Assembly: GCA_948146395.1 (NCBI GenBank)
Contig: OX411543.1
Coordinates: 54,416,017-54,480,016 of the forward strand
Source of the DNA: Fragum whitleyi
Lineage: Eukaryota; Mollusca; Bivalvia; Cardiida; Cardiidae
Direction: 5' to 3'
Length of the DNA stretch: 64,000 bases
The notes under the pieces are model-generated. The model was given only the letters and a program-made list of their open reading frames with translations, had not been told where the DNA came from and did no database searches. Each line of letters starts with the position of its first letter. The first letter of the stretch is position 1. Positions 12,562 through 23,100 of the stretch are shown here, one piece after another. A program made the position numbers and the translations under genes.

Positions 12562-12780
12562 TTGATTGATTGATTGAATGGAGTTTAATGCCACTTTCAA
12601 CATTATTTCAGTTATATCGCGGCGGCTGGAGCACCTAACAGTGGTTTCCTGGTATTTCTCTCACCAGTACAACCACCACTTTCTTTCCTAGCCTCCAGCT
12701 ACTATCTCACATAGGTCTACGATTATCAACCCATTGGTGAGAGACAAATAGTCGGAAAGATTGAGTGCCGCCGTCGGGGA
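12562..12780 (-). mobile_element. tRNA-derived SINE, 5'-truncated
   Basis: Reverse-oriented copy of the SINE seen whole at 26630-26855 and 32491-32712. It has an (AATC)n-like tail (attgattgattgattg), then gccactttcaacattatttc, ctggagcacctaacagtgg and gtgccgccgtcgggga. Further partial copies in this array lie at about 10437-10640, 11655-11880 and 12835-13018. Confidence 0.75.
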
Positions 12781-13174
12781 CTTGTCAGACAAGACAGGCA
12801 TGGGAATTCAACATCCTACATAAGGAGACATGTATATAATTAGGATGGATTGAATGGTTTTACGCGACTTTTAACATTATTTCAGCCATATCGCAGAGGC
12901 TGGAGCACCTAACAATGCATTCTTGGTATTTATCACACCAGTACTACCATCACATCCTTTCTTAGCCTCCAGCTGCTATTCCACATAGGTCTCCGATTAT
13001 CAACCCATTGGTGGTAGTGCTCCAATATTATTTAATGTGTATGTAAATAATGACAATACGCCATTTTTTTCACTTTTTGATTAAGTTGCATGATTTCAAA
13101 AAATAGAAAACATGATATACATACATAGCATTATCAGAGTTCACATAAACATCATATGACCAAATAAAGTTCAC

Positions 13175-13239
13175 CTTGATCTCCACAATCATGCCTTTTG
13201 ACAGGCCAGATATATCCCTGAATCTTTGCCCGCATTAAC
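13175..13239 (-). CDS. possible small exon upstream of the 8579-8913 exon
   Basis: On the minus strand ATTACTTTCAG precedes a 65-bp stretch that ends at a GTGAAC donor. One frame stays open (LMRAKIQGYIWPVKRHDCGD) and ends one base into a codon, which fits the two-base start of the exon at 8913. The donor lies inside a common repeat word (aaagttcacctt), and another frame is also protein-like but is closed by a stop beside the acceptor. This is tentative. Confidence 0.2.
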
Positions 13240-13329
13240 CTGAAAGTAATAAAATTCAACTAAACAAATAATTTTCCCAGTGTCTTAGTATTTAGTTCAC
13301 AAATTGATATAAATTGTAAAACAAAAGAA

Positions 13330-15350
13330 GGCCAGAATGGCCCTTAACCGTTCACCTAAGGTTAATTGGTTCAGCGGATCTCATCCAAGTAATTTTCTGG
13401 CAAGGTTTTATTCACAATTGCCTACTTGTTTAAGAAGACACTTTATTCCAAGAATTCAAAGTAAAAAAAGACCCTGCCCACCCAGTGGTTTCTGAGATGA
13501 AGTTTTTTAAGATTTGCAGCTCAAAATAAGCCCAACCCTGCCACGCCCAGAAATTTCATGCAAAGATTTCATGCTAAATCAAGGCAGGCCCATATTTAAA
13601 AGCAAATCAAAATTTTGCAAATATTTTTTAAAGGATTGCCAAAGAAACATTTTAGTAAGGTTCATTGAAATTGGCTCAGTGGTTCAGAAGATGTAATTCA
13701 AAGATTTCAATAAGCCCAGCCCTACCACACTTCTATTTATGGGCCAATCAAAAATTTGTAAATAATTTTCAAAGAGGGTCATTCAAGGACAAGTTTCATT
13801 GAAATCGACCCAGTGGTTCAGGAGGAGGTGTCGTTCAAAGATTTTGGGCTCAAACTAAGCCACATCCTACTTCGCCCATATATAGGGGTCAATCAAAATT
13901 CTGTGAACAATTTTTAAGAGGGTCACCCCAGGAAAATTCTTGTAAAGTTTTATTGAAATCGACCCAGTGGTTCAGGAGATATGGGTCAAATATTTCAAAG
14001 TGATACAACACAGACTCATATTCATGGGCCAATCAGGATTACGAAACATTTTTTAAAGAATTGACCCTTGACCTCATGTTTTACCCAAGTTGACCCATTT
14101 TCGAACTTTACCAAGATTTATCAAGATAATCATAATGACCAATTTTAATGTTGAATTGGCAAAAATATGGCCTCTTGAGTGTCTACAAGATGTTTTCTTA
14201 TATATTCGACCCCTAGACCTTGCTTTGACCCCAGTTGGCTCAATTTCATCAAGGCAATCAGTCAGACCAGTTTCAAATTCAGGTTGATTGGGCAAAAAAT
14301 ATGACATCTAGAAAGTCATGTTGATTGAGTAAACAAGAGGACCATGATGGTACAAGATAGCTCACCTGAGTCTCTGTGACCCCTGGGACATCACAATAAT
14401 TAAATGAGCAAATGTCAACAAGGGGGTAATTTCTACAAAAGATCAATACCATGGAACATTTTTAGATAAGAGCAAGGACATGCCTTTCCCTCTTTGATTC
14501 TATGTAAAATGGGATGCACCCGGTCGGAGCCCAAATGTGATCCCAGAGTCTTGATTAGAAAAAACTTGGTTGAGGTCCACTAAATGATGCTACATACTTA
14601 ATATGAAAGTTGTCTGCCTTCTGGTTTCAGAGAAGACGATTTTTGAAGATTTTCCTTTTTTTAACCCTCCATGCTCACATGAGCTAAAAGGAATCCGCCC
14701 TGGTGGAACCCAAATATGCATTGAACCCAGGGTCCTGATGTGAACAAACTTAGTATGGCCCATTAGATGATGCTGCATAACATATATGAAAGCTGCGCTC
14801 CTTTGGGTTTCAGAAAAGAAGATTTTTAAAGATTTCTGCTCTTTGATTCTCATTTAAAAGGGTTGCCCCCGGGCGGAGCCCAAATATGACACCAGGGTCT
14901 TGATATGAACAAACTTGGTAGAGGTCCCCTTACGGCTAGATGATGCTACATATAATATGAAAGCTGTCTACCTTCTGGTTTCAGAGAAGAAGATTTTCCT
15001 CGTTTCACCCTTTTTGTTATGAGTAAAGGGAAAGTTAAGGGTGGATTTCATATATTTAAACAACTTTGGTAGAGCTTGACCCAGGGAACATCCTTGCCAA
15101 GTTTCATCAAGATTTGTCCACCGGTTTAGGAGGAGATGTTTCAAGAAATTGTGGAAGATGGACGACTGACGATGGACATTATACGATCACAAAAGCTTAC
15201 CTTGAGCACTCTGTGCTCAGGTGAGCTAAAAACATAGCTTCTAGAGTGTATACAAGGTTAATGTCGAAGACGCATGACAGACAATGCACGATGGGCATCA
15301 TATGACCACATAAAGTTCACCTTGAGCACTTAGTGCTCAGGTGAGCTAAA
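13330..15350. repeat. field of diverged dispersed repeats (cagtggttcaggagga / gtgctcaggtgagctaaaaa)
   Basis: Phrases such as cattgaaatcgacccagtgg recur near 13.8 and 13.96 kb, a second type with gagcccaaatatga and gaagatttt recurs near 14.5-15.0 kb, and the ending caccttgagcac...gtgctcaggtgagcta appears twice (15.2 and 15.34 kb). The same kind of field occupies 36070-36900. No gene is supported. Confidence 0.7.
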
Positions 15351-16039
15351 AATAATCTTCAAATATTTAAACAAAATCAGAAAGAATATACAAATTTTAC
15401 TGTGCAAATTAGAAATTTAACAAAAAAACGTTATTTGCACAGTATAGATGTCATGTTTTCATGTGTTGAATGCCGCTAATAACAATGTGCCACATTTCCA
15501 AACTGAAATAATCATATTATTTTTTTTCACATTACACATAACAAGACAGCATATTTACTCTTTTTAGGCAATACAAAACCTTGTTCTAATGAGATGTAGT
15601 TTTTTGTTTGGAAGAACACATCAACGTTAGAAATTATGGAAAAATTGTAAATTCTGACAGATTCCTTTCCAAGCGATATAGCAAAAAAAAAAAAGATGAA
15701 CATACATGTGCCAGTAGTTTGGAAGATGAAAATCAGCCTTACTCACTGTAATTATGTAAAAGAATTAATTATACATGTATCCATATTCTTTCTACTTTCA
15801 TTTTAAGATTTTAGTTTTAACTCTAGCTGCGTGTAAAGTCAAATTCATAGGTGTTCTCACTACATTCAAAGACAGGGTTTTAGGATGCATAATTTATATG
15901 TAAGGAAACGAAGTCTGAGGATACAAACAGAAATCTAGGAATAATAATAAATGAAAAAAGCAATTGTTGTGCTATTGCTATTTATTTTATGTTTAAGCTC
16001 TGGCACACAAATTGTTTACAAGAATAGGAAAGTTAAACT
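15351..16039. other. no gene seen
   Basis: AT-rich. A short inverted pair near 15394-15442 (tactgtgcaaatt and aacgttatttgcacagta). Nothing coding is supported. Confidence 0.45.
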
Positions 16040-16400
16040 GCAGGGGTGTGGAATTCCCATGCCCGACTTGTCCGACTCGGGCTTTTGTACTTGCGGACAA
16101 GTAAATTTTTCTAAGCCACTTGTCCAAGGACAAGTAAATACCAGGGCGAATCTTGGAATGTTACTTAAATGAATCAAGAGAGAAATCATCCTAATGTTCA
16201 TATCATAGGGTAGAAAACATTGTTTTTAATGAAGAAAATGCTGGATACCAGCATTTTCTACATCAAAAGGCAATGTTTTTTGCATTTTTTATTCTATTTA
16301 TTCTGTAGCGGACAAGTTCATTTTGATCCTGGACAAGTAGAAAATCCGCTTTTACTTGTCCAGGGACAAGTGGAGAAACCTCGTATTTCCACACCCCTGC
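16040..16400. mobile_element. CAGGGGTGTGG palindromic MITE with 9-bp target duplication
   Basis: 361 bp. The ends are GCAGGGGTGTGGAA and its complement, flanked by the direct repeat AGTTAAACT at 16031-16039 and 16401-16409. Internal inverted motifs include acttgtccaaggacaagt, and there is a central hairpin around gaagaaaatgctgg. Other full copies are 37264-37619 and 55575-55933. CAGGG-type ends with 7-9-bp duplications suggest a hAT-like non-autonomous element (inference). Confidence 0.9.
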
Positions 16401-17013
16401 AGTTAAACTAACTTTGTTTCGAGGCTATTTGTCAGATATTCCTGCATTGTTGTTTCAATAATTCTACAACAAGGGGCCATCATATTTCAGGGGGTTTTTT
16501 TTACATAGCAGCATAAAGCATTCTTGATTATTAAGAGTCTCACTTAAATCAAGCTAGTTGAACCTAATATGCATCTCAAAACGCACTGTTATTGAGACTG
16601 TTCACACCTGAGACATTTCACTATTCAGATGTTTCACTACCTTTTTGTATTTGTATTGACGTTTCACTACCTTTTTTTATAAATAGGTTATTAAATATCC
16701 ATTTAACCATTTTTTGAGTTTTTTTTTAAATTAAGTGAATTAAGTAATTTAATTTGTGATTTTGAAGTAGAATTTTACTTCTTAATTATACCATGTACGA
16801 CAATGCTGGTTTCATCAATGGCAGGTATATAAATCATGATGAGACATTAATGGTTATGATCTGTTGTTGTTATAGAATGCACATGGTTATGAATAAGAGT
16901 GTGATTACGGAAAATTGCATGTGTTACATATAGACAATCAGCTGACTAGTGATTTAATAGAAAATATATAAGAAGATGATGATCTTATGTATAAATAATT
17001 TGTACAGGAAGTT

Positions 17014-17144
17014 TAAATTGCCTTTTTTCTAAATCAAAAGAAGAGGTTGCAGATTGTCAACTGCCTGTTGTAATGTCTAAATTGCCTTTTTTCTAAATCA
17101 AAAGAAGAGGTTGCAGATTGTCAACTGCCTGTTGTAATGTCTAA
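17014..17144. repeat. perfect two-copy 64-bp tandem duplication
   Basis: The block beginning taaattgccttttttctaa and ending gttgtaatgtc occurs twice in a row with a 64-bp period and no difference that I can see, so it is very recent or an assembly artefact. Confidence 0.9.
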
Positions 17145-18017
17145 GAATTTGATAAGGCTGGAGGGGTGACAATACTCTTTTTCCTGAGAGGGTCCCAAGG
17201 CCTCACATCAGACAGTTTTGAGAGTCCTAGCTACTGATATGGGGGTCTCAGACTCTCAAAACCTGCGTCCCTTAAAACCCTGCATGTAACTGATGTTTCT
17301 TTGTGATACTTTTCATCCCCCTACCCTCTTTCTGGGAAATAATGGGCATAGCGGCCCCTAGCCTAGGCCGAGGCACTTTTCTAATCAACCCGACCCACAT
17401 CCCTGGCTAATTGAAAGTGTAGGAAAAGGACAGAAGCAGTCAAACTGGGGCAATTTCTCTTAGAGAATCTTACTTGCCTTTATTGGATAGAATGTAAATA
17501 ATAGAGTGAAAATTGAACCAACCCCTCTCTTCAATGCCTCCATTAATTCGATGCACTGGCATGACAAAATAATTTTTAAATTGCTACTCAGGTATTTTGA
17601 ATCACTTGGGATTCCCAAACCCTAGAAGCATTTTAAAATGTGACAAGTTGTTTAGACATGCAAGATGGATATCAATCACATTCTATCAAAAAAGTTCACA
17701 AAACATCTTGCTCATGTGAGCTGAAAACACTCATTCCATTCTAGTGTTTACTTTGATCAACCTAAGTTTGTACGTGGAAAGGGAGGATAAGTGTATAAAT
17801 CTTTTCATAATTTCTCCAAGTCAATGAAAAAACCAAATAAGAACAAACAAAAATGAAAAAAAAACTCAACATTTCAAAAGTTGAGTATCACAAGCTGAAC
17901 AAAACTTTTCAAAGTGCATATATTTTGAAGAATTTCGTATCCGAATTATGGTTCGTCCGGTTACTGGTACATTTAGGTTGGTGCTTTCTTTTTCTTTCTT
18001 GGCAGTTTTTGAACAAG
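17145..18017. other. no confirmed gene
   Basis: Contains an inverted pair (gacagttttgagagtcctag ... gactctcaaaacctg, 17211-17265). On the minus strand around 18018-17870, an AG after CTGTTATA is followed by an open frame with GRTIIRIRNSSKYMHFEKFC and CSACDTQLLKC. This might be an exon linked to the candidate first exon at 18274, but its phase does not fit that exon's donor directly. Confidence 0.3.
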
Positions 18018-18264
18018 CCTATAACAGTAAATCAACTAATTTATTGGTGTTAATGACAAGAAGAATTTCCTTTTACTTATATATCCTTACAAAAAGGAGA
18101 GTATTTCCACCGAGAACCAGGTGTTGACAAACGCGAAATTAGGACATGCTGACAAGAATCACATTTCGACATTTTTGCAATATAATTGCGATAACATCAA
18201 AGAATCGAGGCCTGAATTTAACCCTTAATAACGAAATACATAAATAAAAACTTGTTTGACTTAC

Positions 18265-18480
18265 TTTTTGACATTTTGTATCCTTCTTCGCCGAATTATC
18301 TTGAGTAATGTCACTGCGCAGTCGCAGTACACCGGCTTCGTAAAAAAACGCGAAAATCGAAACAGTCGCTATTTCTTGGTCACGGATAAGTTCACAGTTA
18401 TGTTCATGCGGGTCTCTTTGGAATATACGTCAAGGGGACCGATATTTGCCGAGCAAGGGAAGCAACTCAAATAAGAGGCA
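18265..18480 (-). promoter_or_regulatory. candidate promoter, 5' UTR and 10-nt first coding exon
   Basis: A CpG-containing island in an AT-rich setting. On the minus strand it contains ACTGCGCAGTGAC (like an NRF-1-type housekeeping element), then CGGCGAAGAAGGATACAAA, an ATG at 18274-18272, and ATGTCAAAAA followed directly by a strong GTAAGT donor at 18264. A first exon with only three and a third codons is plausible for a minus-strand gene running toward 8.6 kb. Which exons follow is not resolved. Confidence 0.35.
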
Positions 18481-18670
18481 TTGGACAAAACGGACATTCG
18501 GTGTCAATTGGATAATGGGCTAATTTTATTAGGTGTTCAAATGCGATTTCAAAACATAATCTTGGACTTCCGACCTTTTTGGAAAAATTTAGGGGCTAGT
18601 AGCCCTTAGTCCAAAATAGAACATAATCCTGTCCTGTACCAATATTTTAATCCCTAATCTGGAAATGTTA

Positions 18671-18746
18671 GAGCGGACGGACGGACGGACAGACGGACGG
18701 ACGGACAAGTCAAATTTATGATGCCTCCCTATCGGGGGGCATAAAA
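18671..18746. repeat. GACG tract with 'gggggcataaaaa' end
   Basis: Same closing sequence as 4140-4193 (gacggacggacaagtcaaat ... tatcggggggcataaaaa). Confidence 0.75.
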
Positions 18747-19101
18747 ATCTATTATAGAAAGGTAGATTGATTATTCTAGATACAGAAAATCAGTAAAGTG
18801 AGAAAAGTTTCTGCCTTAGTCAGTCTTCACAGTTTACGTAGACTGACTAGGGTTGAGACTTTACGTACTAGCCAGATGGTCCCTTTTTGCGTGATGGGTC
18901 ACATATACCCAACTGATTTGCTAATTCATGATTGCATGTATCACTGACATTTGAGTCTGTAAATGACATTTCCAGCAATTTCACTTGTGTGCAAAGCAAT
19001 GATTTTGAACAGCCTATGCAAATGCACAGTCAGATCAGAGTATTTACCTTGCACTCTGTGGATAATAATTGATTGAATATTTTACAGAAATTTAGCAAAT
19101 C

Positions 19102-19177
19102 GTCAATGTCATTCTAAAATCTTGTAACTACAGCTTTAATTTAAGCTGTAGTTACGATGTTTTAGAATGACATTGAC
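19102..19177. repeat. 76-bp palindrome (aactacagctt / aagctgtagtt)
   Basis: gtcaatgtcattctaaaat and acagcttt are mirrored by aagctgtagttacg and ttttagaatgacattgac. Smaller relatives with a CTACAGCTT...AAGCTGTAG core lie near 21.34, 41.05 and 42.44 kb (CCACGGCTT version). Confidence 0.75.
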
Positions 19178-19448
19178 AAAATAGTCTTGATAAATGGTAT
19201 GACTACCATGCTGCTGAACGGTTGACCTTCGTGGACTTGTGAAGTTTTTTGGGATATCACACACTGGTTCAGTTATAAGTGAGTAACTTAAGGATAAGAA
19301 ATTAACATAATTGTAATCTTAACATGATAATTCTTCATAAAGTAATCATATTACAAATTGTTTGTTCATATAGAAATATAGTACCATTATGTTAAACCCC
19401 TCTTTACTTTAAGAGTTGCTTAAAACAAATGTAAACTGTTACAAGTTC

Positions 19449-20198
19449 TTAGAACATTTTATATCCGCCTCTCCGTTGTTGTGGTTTGGGAGGTGACTGA
19501 TCATATCCATAGTAAGATAGAGCAGCTTCCATATCTCCCATACCGAATGCCCCCTGGTTGGGCTGACCCCGTATTCTACGACTTCCCCCCATTTGAGTCT
19601 TCTGATAGTCTGGATAATACATGTCTCTTTCATCACCATAATACGGATAACCCGACACCGTGCCTTTGCCATAAACCCTAGCTCCACCTTGATTATCTCC
19701 TCCTGCCGATGCTAACACACGGCCATAACTATCTACAGGAATACCGGGGTTCACTCCATTTTGGTTCTGTCCTTGACCCAATATTCCCCGTCCAGGACCA
19801 CGACTAGGAAATCTTGTTTGACCCACACCTCTCCCCCTTCCCTTAAACCCTATACCAGGGCCATAATAACTAACTTGCGCATATTTTTTGTCCTTTTTCT
19901 TTCTTCCCTGTCCAGCACCAGATGGGTTTTCAGGTAATTGTAAAACGACCTCCGGCTCAAACTCCTTCTTCTTCTTTTTCTTCTCTTTTTTCTTTGTTGC
20001 CGGGTGTTTCCCATCTAGCACCTCTTCGACAAACGTGTTAAAGTCGCTGTATGTGTCGGGTCTTTGAAGCATGAATCGTTTTGGCACAGAAATATTGTCG
20101 AACACATCTGGCAGCATGTAAGGTTTCAGCCACAAGACATCATCTGTTTCTCCACTTACGTATGTTGCATTTTTCTTGTAGAAGAGTATGCCATCAAT
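19449..20198 (-). CDS. SNUPN: SNUPN copy 2, last exon: cap-binding end plus RG/YG-rich tail
   Basis: The acceptor CCTTTTAG precedes ATTGATGGC. The exon codes for IDGILFYKKNATYVSGETDD, then VLWLKPYMLP (tryptophan equivalent to human W276), then PDTYSDFNTFVEEVLDGKH, matching the snurportin C-terminal region. After that come a lysine run (TKKKEKKKKKKEFEPE) and about 170 residues of low complexity with GRGRGVG, SRGPGRG, RRIRG and RRGGY, together with tyrosine clusters (SYYGPG, YPYYGDERDMYYPDY, SYYGYD). It ends in TAA at 19451-19449. Human snurportin and copy 1 have no such tail. Confidence 0.92.
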   Translation of the reverse strand: MDGILFYKKNATYVSGETDDVLWLKPYMLPDVFDNISVPKRFMLQRPDTYSDFNTFVEEVLDGKHPATKKKEKKKKKKEFEPEVVLQLPENPSGAGQGRKKKDKKYAQVSYYGPGIGFKGRGRGVGQTRFPSRGPGRGILGQGQNQNGVNPGIPVDSYGRVLASAGGDNQGGARVYGKGTVSGYPYYGDERDMYYPDYQKTQMGGSRRIRGQPNQGAFGMGDMEAALSYYGYDQSPPKPQQRRGGYKMF

Positions 20199-23100
20199 CT
20201 AAAAGGCAATTCTTATGAAATATCTGAGCTACAGATAGAAAGAGGTATTTTAGTTTTCAGGGCTCGTGTTTGACCCTTAAACAAAAATTTTGACCCCCAG
20301 AATCTGAAAATATCTTAATTTGACCCCTAGAAATTTCTCCCAAGGGGGTCAAAATACCCCCCTTGGAAGAAATTTCTAGGTGTCCAAACATGGTTTTATA
20401 TCTTAGATTTTCACAAATTACTATCTTAAGTAGTACAAATTACTTGTTTCATATCATAACAAGATAAAGTTAAAGTGACTCTTAAGTATGCAAAATTCTA
20501 CTAACTATTTGCTTTTTCACCCCTTTTAATTCAGATTTGACCCCCAGAATTTCTTAGGTAAGGAGTCGATGACTCCACAATATCAAACACTAACACAAGC
20601 CCTGGTTTTCAAATATAAATATTTCATTATCTATTACTTAAAACCTATGTTGCTGGTTCACATTTGAAATGTCTCATTGAGACATTTCAAATGAGTACCA
20701 ACAATATACAGTTTCATTGTGAAATCAAGATTTTACACTGGCTTAACCCCCTCTTATCTGGACCCCTGGATATTTTTTTCATAAATTTGCAACCCATCCT
20801 AGGAATAAGGACCATCTAAGAACTCCACAAAATAAATATTTAAACACGAGCATAGCCTATGGATGCAATGCTTGGCTGCAGGTGCTGGATGATGCAAAAA
20901 ATCTTACTCTAAAAAAAGAGGCATACTTATACAAAAATTCTTCCAGAGTTATCCCTTGATAGCTGGATAGTCTGGATAGCTCTTGTGATGGTGACCACAC
21001 ATGCCAAATTTAATCTAGATATCTTAAATAACAACAAAGATATGACCAATTTTAAAGTTTCACACGCCAACCCTAACATAGACAGCAAAAACAGCCGAGC
21101 TAAAAATAGATTGGATCCAGTAGAGGTTAACCAGTCTAAAAACTTTTCACACACTCCAGACGGTCTGTTTTTGCCTGTGCCCTTTATAGATATATAAGCT
21201 TTGAAAATATGAACTCAATCAATATAATTGAATTTTGAAGATAAATAATGTAATTTTGATAATAGTTGAACAAATTATGACATCGTAATAACATAGTGAT
21301 TTGTCAGGTTTTTTCTGCTACAATCTCATAGCTACAGCTTGTTTAAAGCTGTAGTTATGGGGGTTTTGAAGAAAATTGACAAAGTGTTTATAGATTAACA
21401 GAAAAATAGAAAGAATTGCATACTGAGCTCAGATGAGATAATGAATATTAAATGAGATCTTACCTCAAACGCTGAGTTTCGTAAAGCCTTATCCATACCT
21501 TCAACGGTACATTCATAATTATACAGTGGCACAAATTTGAACTGAAATTATAAATAGTGGGGAAATTATGGCTGATTTTGATACAAATTGTCAGTTCATA
21601 GTTTTCCCTAAAAATACAATAGTTGTCGATGTTTGATAATCCTTTATAACTGGGAAGGTTGTAAGATTTTTATGAAAATTAATATGACTATATTTACAGC
21701 AAATGGAGCAAAATGCTACCGCTAATCAAAACAAGAAATAGTTTTCCACCCCTACCCCCATTAGAGCACGTCACAAAGGGCAATAACTCAAAAAATATGA
21801 TGAGAAGAGGTATGATTCTTGTGCACTGCACTTCTCCTCAATAAGATCAATCCCCATGTAAAATTACATGATTCTAGCTCGCATACTTTTTTAGATATGA
21901 TCCAGACAAAAAAATGTCTACAGATGGACCTACCAAACAACAAGTGCAGAGGTATATACACCCTCTTCTCTGAAGGGGGTCATTATAAATGAACAATTTC
22001 TTTGCTTGCAAAAAATAAATGATTGCAAGATCTGCTTATATGATGCAAAAACGTGTCTGCATTTAGAAGTTTTACTGGGTAACATTTCCCAAATTGGAAG
22101 GTGTGTAGAAGCGTTGTCTTCATGTTGATGGATCAGTGCTAAACAGTTGTAACTGCCTACATGTAGGCAGTTACAACAGTGTCACACTGAGCCCATGCCC
22201 CATCATTAACAGGTAGTTTAAAATAGAAAAGAGAATAGGCAAGAGTCAATGGACACAAAACATCACCTACTGACTTAATTTTTTATGGTATTCAAGAATC
22301 TGGGATATAATGGCTTGCCATCTACATTCATTGTGAGGTGTATACAGATCACAAATCTTATTTTCCACTTTCACAGTTGAAATTCACATTAAATAGCCCC
22401 CGAAAGAATGAATGAAATCTTAACTCTAACTGAGGCTTAGCATGGATTTTGTGCCAGTTTACCTTCATAAGTTTTGAAAGTTTGAAAATTGGGGCATAAT
22501 TTGCACAAAATGCATCTCAAGATATCCCCCTTGATAGTAAAGGTTGCTCTTTTGATTGTGAACATGTATACAAAGTTTCGAGTGAATGCCTTCAGTAGAG
22601 CAAGAGATGTCACAAAATATCAAAGTTTTCCTTCAACGACAAAAACGGTGAAGACACCAAGGCGATAGCAATACCTGGGGTTTCTCCGAAAACATCCCTC
22701 AAATAAAGGGTGAGGTTAGCCTAAGGGAGTAAACTCACCATATTTAAATCCATTATATATTTAAACTCTGGTCTAGTTAAAATTACTTTCTTCATGTACT
22801 CGTTCCTCTCGATGTACTGAAAATAAACGGATATTACTTTAAAACAAATATAAAGAGAAATTACATAAAACTTTATTCCCCATAAATTTCAAAAGTCATG
22901 TGTTTTACTGTGTACACAGATAGCTCTGCCGATTTATTATACTAAACTTCATTTTTTGAAACATTGATGCTTTTGATGTCTTATCACCCACATGCTAAAT
23001 GACATGTTTTGCTTTAGGTGAAATTCTTCTCAAATCAGTATCATTACTTGTTAATTAATTTTACATCCATACAATGTTTTATAACATTGAACACAAATAA

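Larger units (their letters stand above)
9600..13080. repeat. composite tandem array (~3.5 kb)
   Basis: Built from at least three repeating parts: (1) a unit around atggacacattaagagctac, ccatgtccactataaagagc and gtccatcattaggttctgaa, recurring many times; (2) an inverted, decayed relative of the CAGGGGTGTGG MITE (ttgtccaaggacaagtggtc); (3) truncated reverse SINE copies (ttatcaacccattggtggta). Segments 9718-10495 and 10813-11590 are almost identical, giving a 1095-bp tandem shift; a third, older copy covers roughly 12.0-12.56 kb. Open frames here are copies of one another and not genes. Confidence 0.8.

Noticed and set aside
19481..19681. Open frames opposite and beside the RG-tail exon (also 19439-19687)
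   Set aside because: They are shadows of the G/R/Y-rich SNUPN copy 2 exon in other frames.
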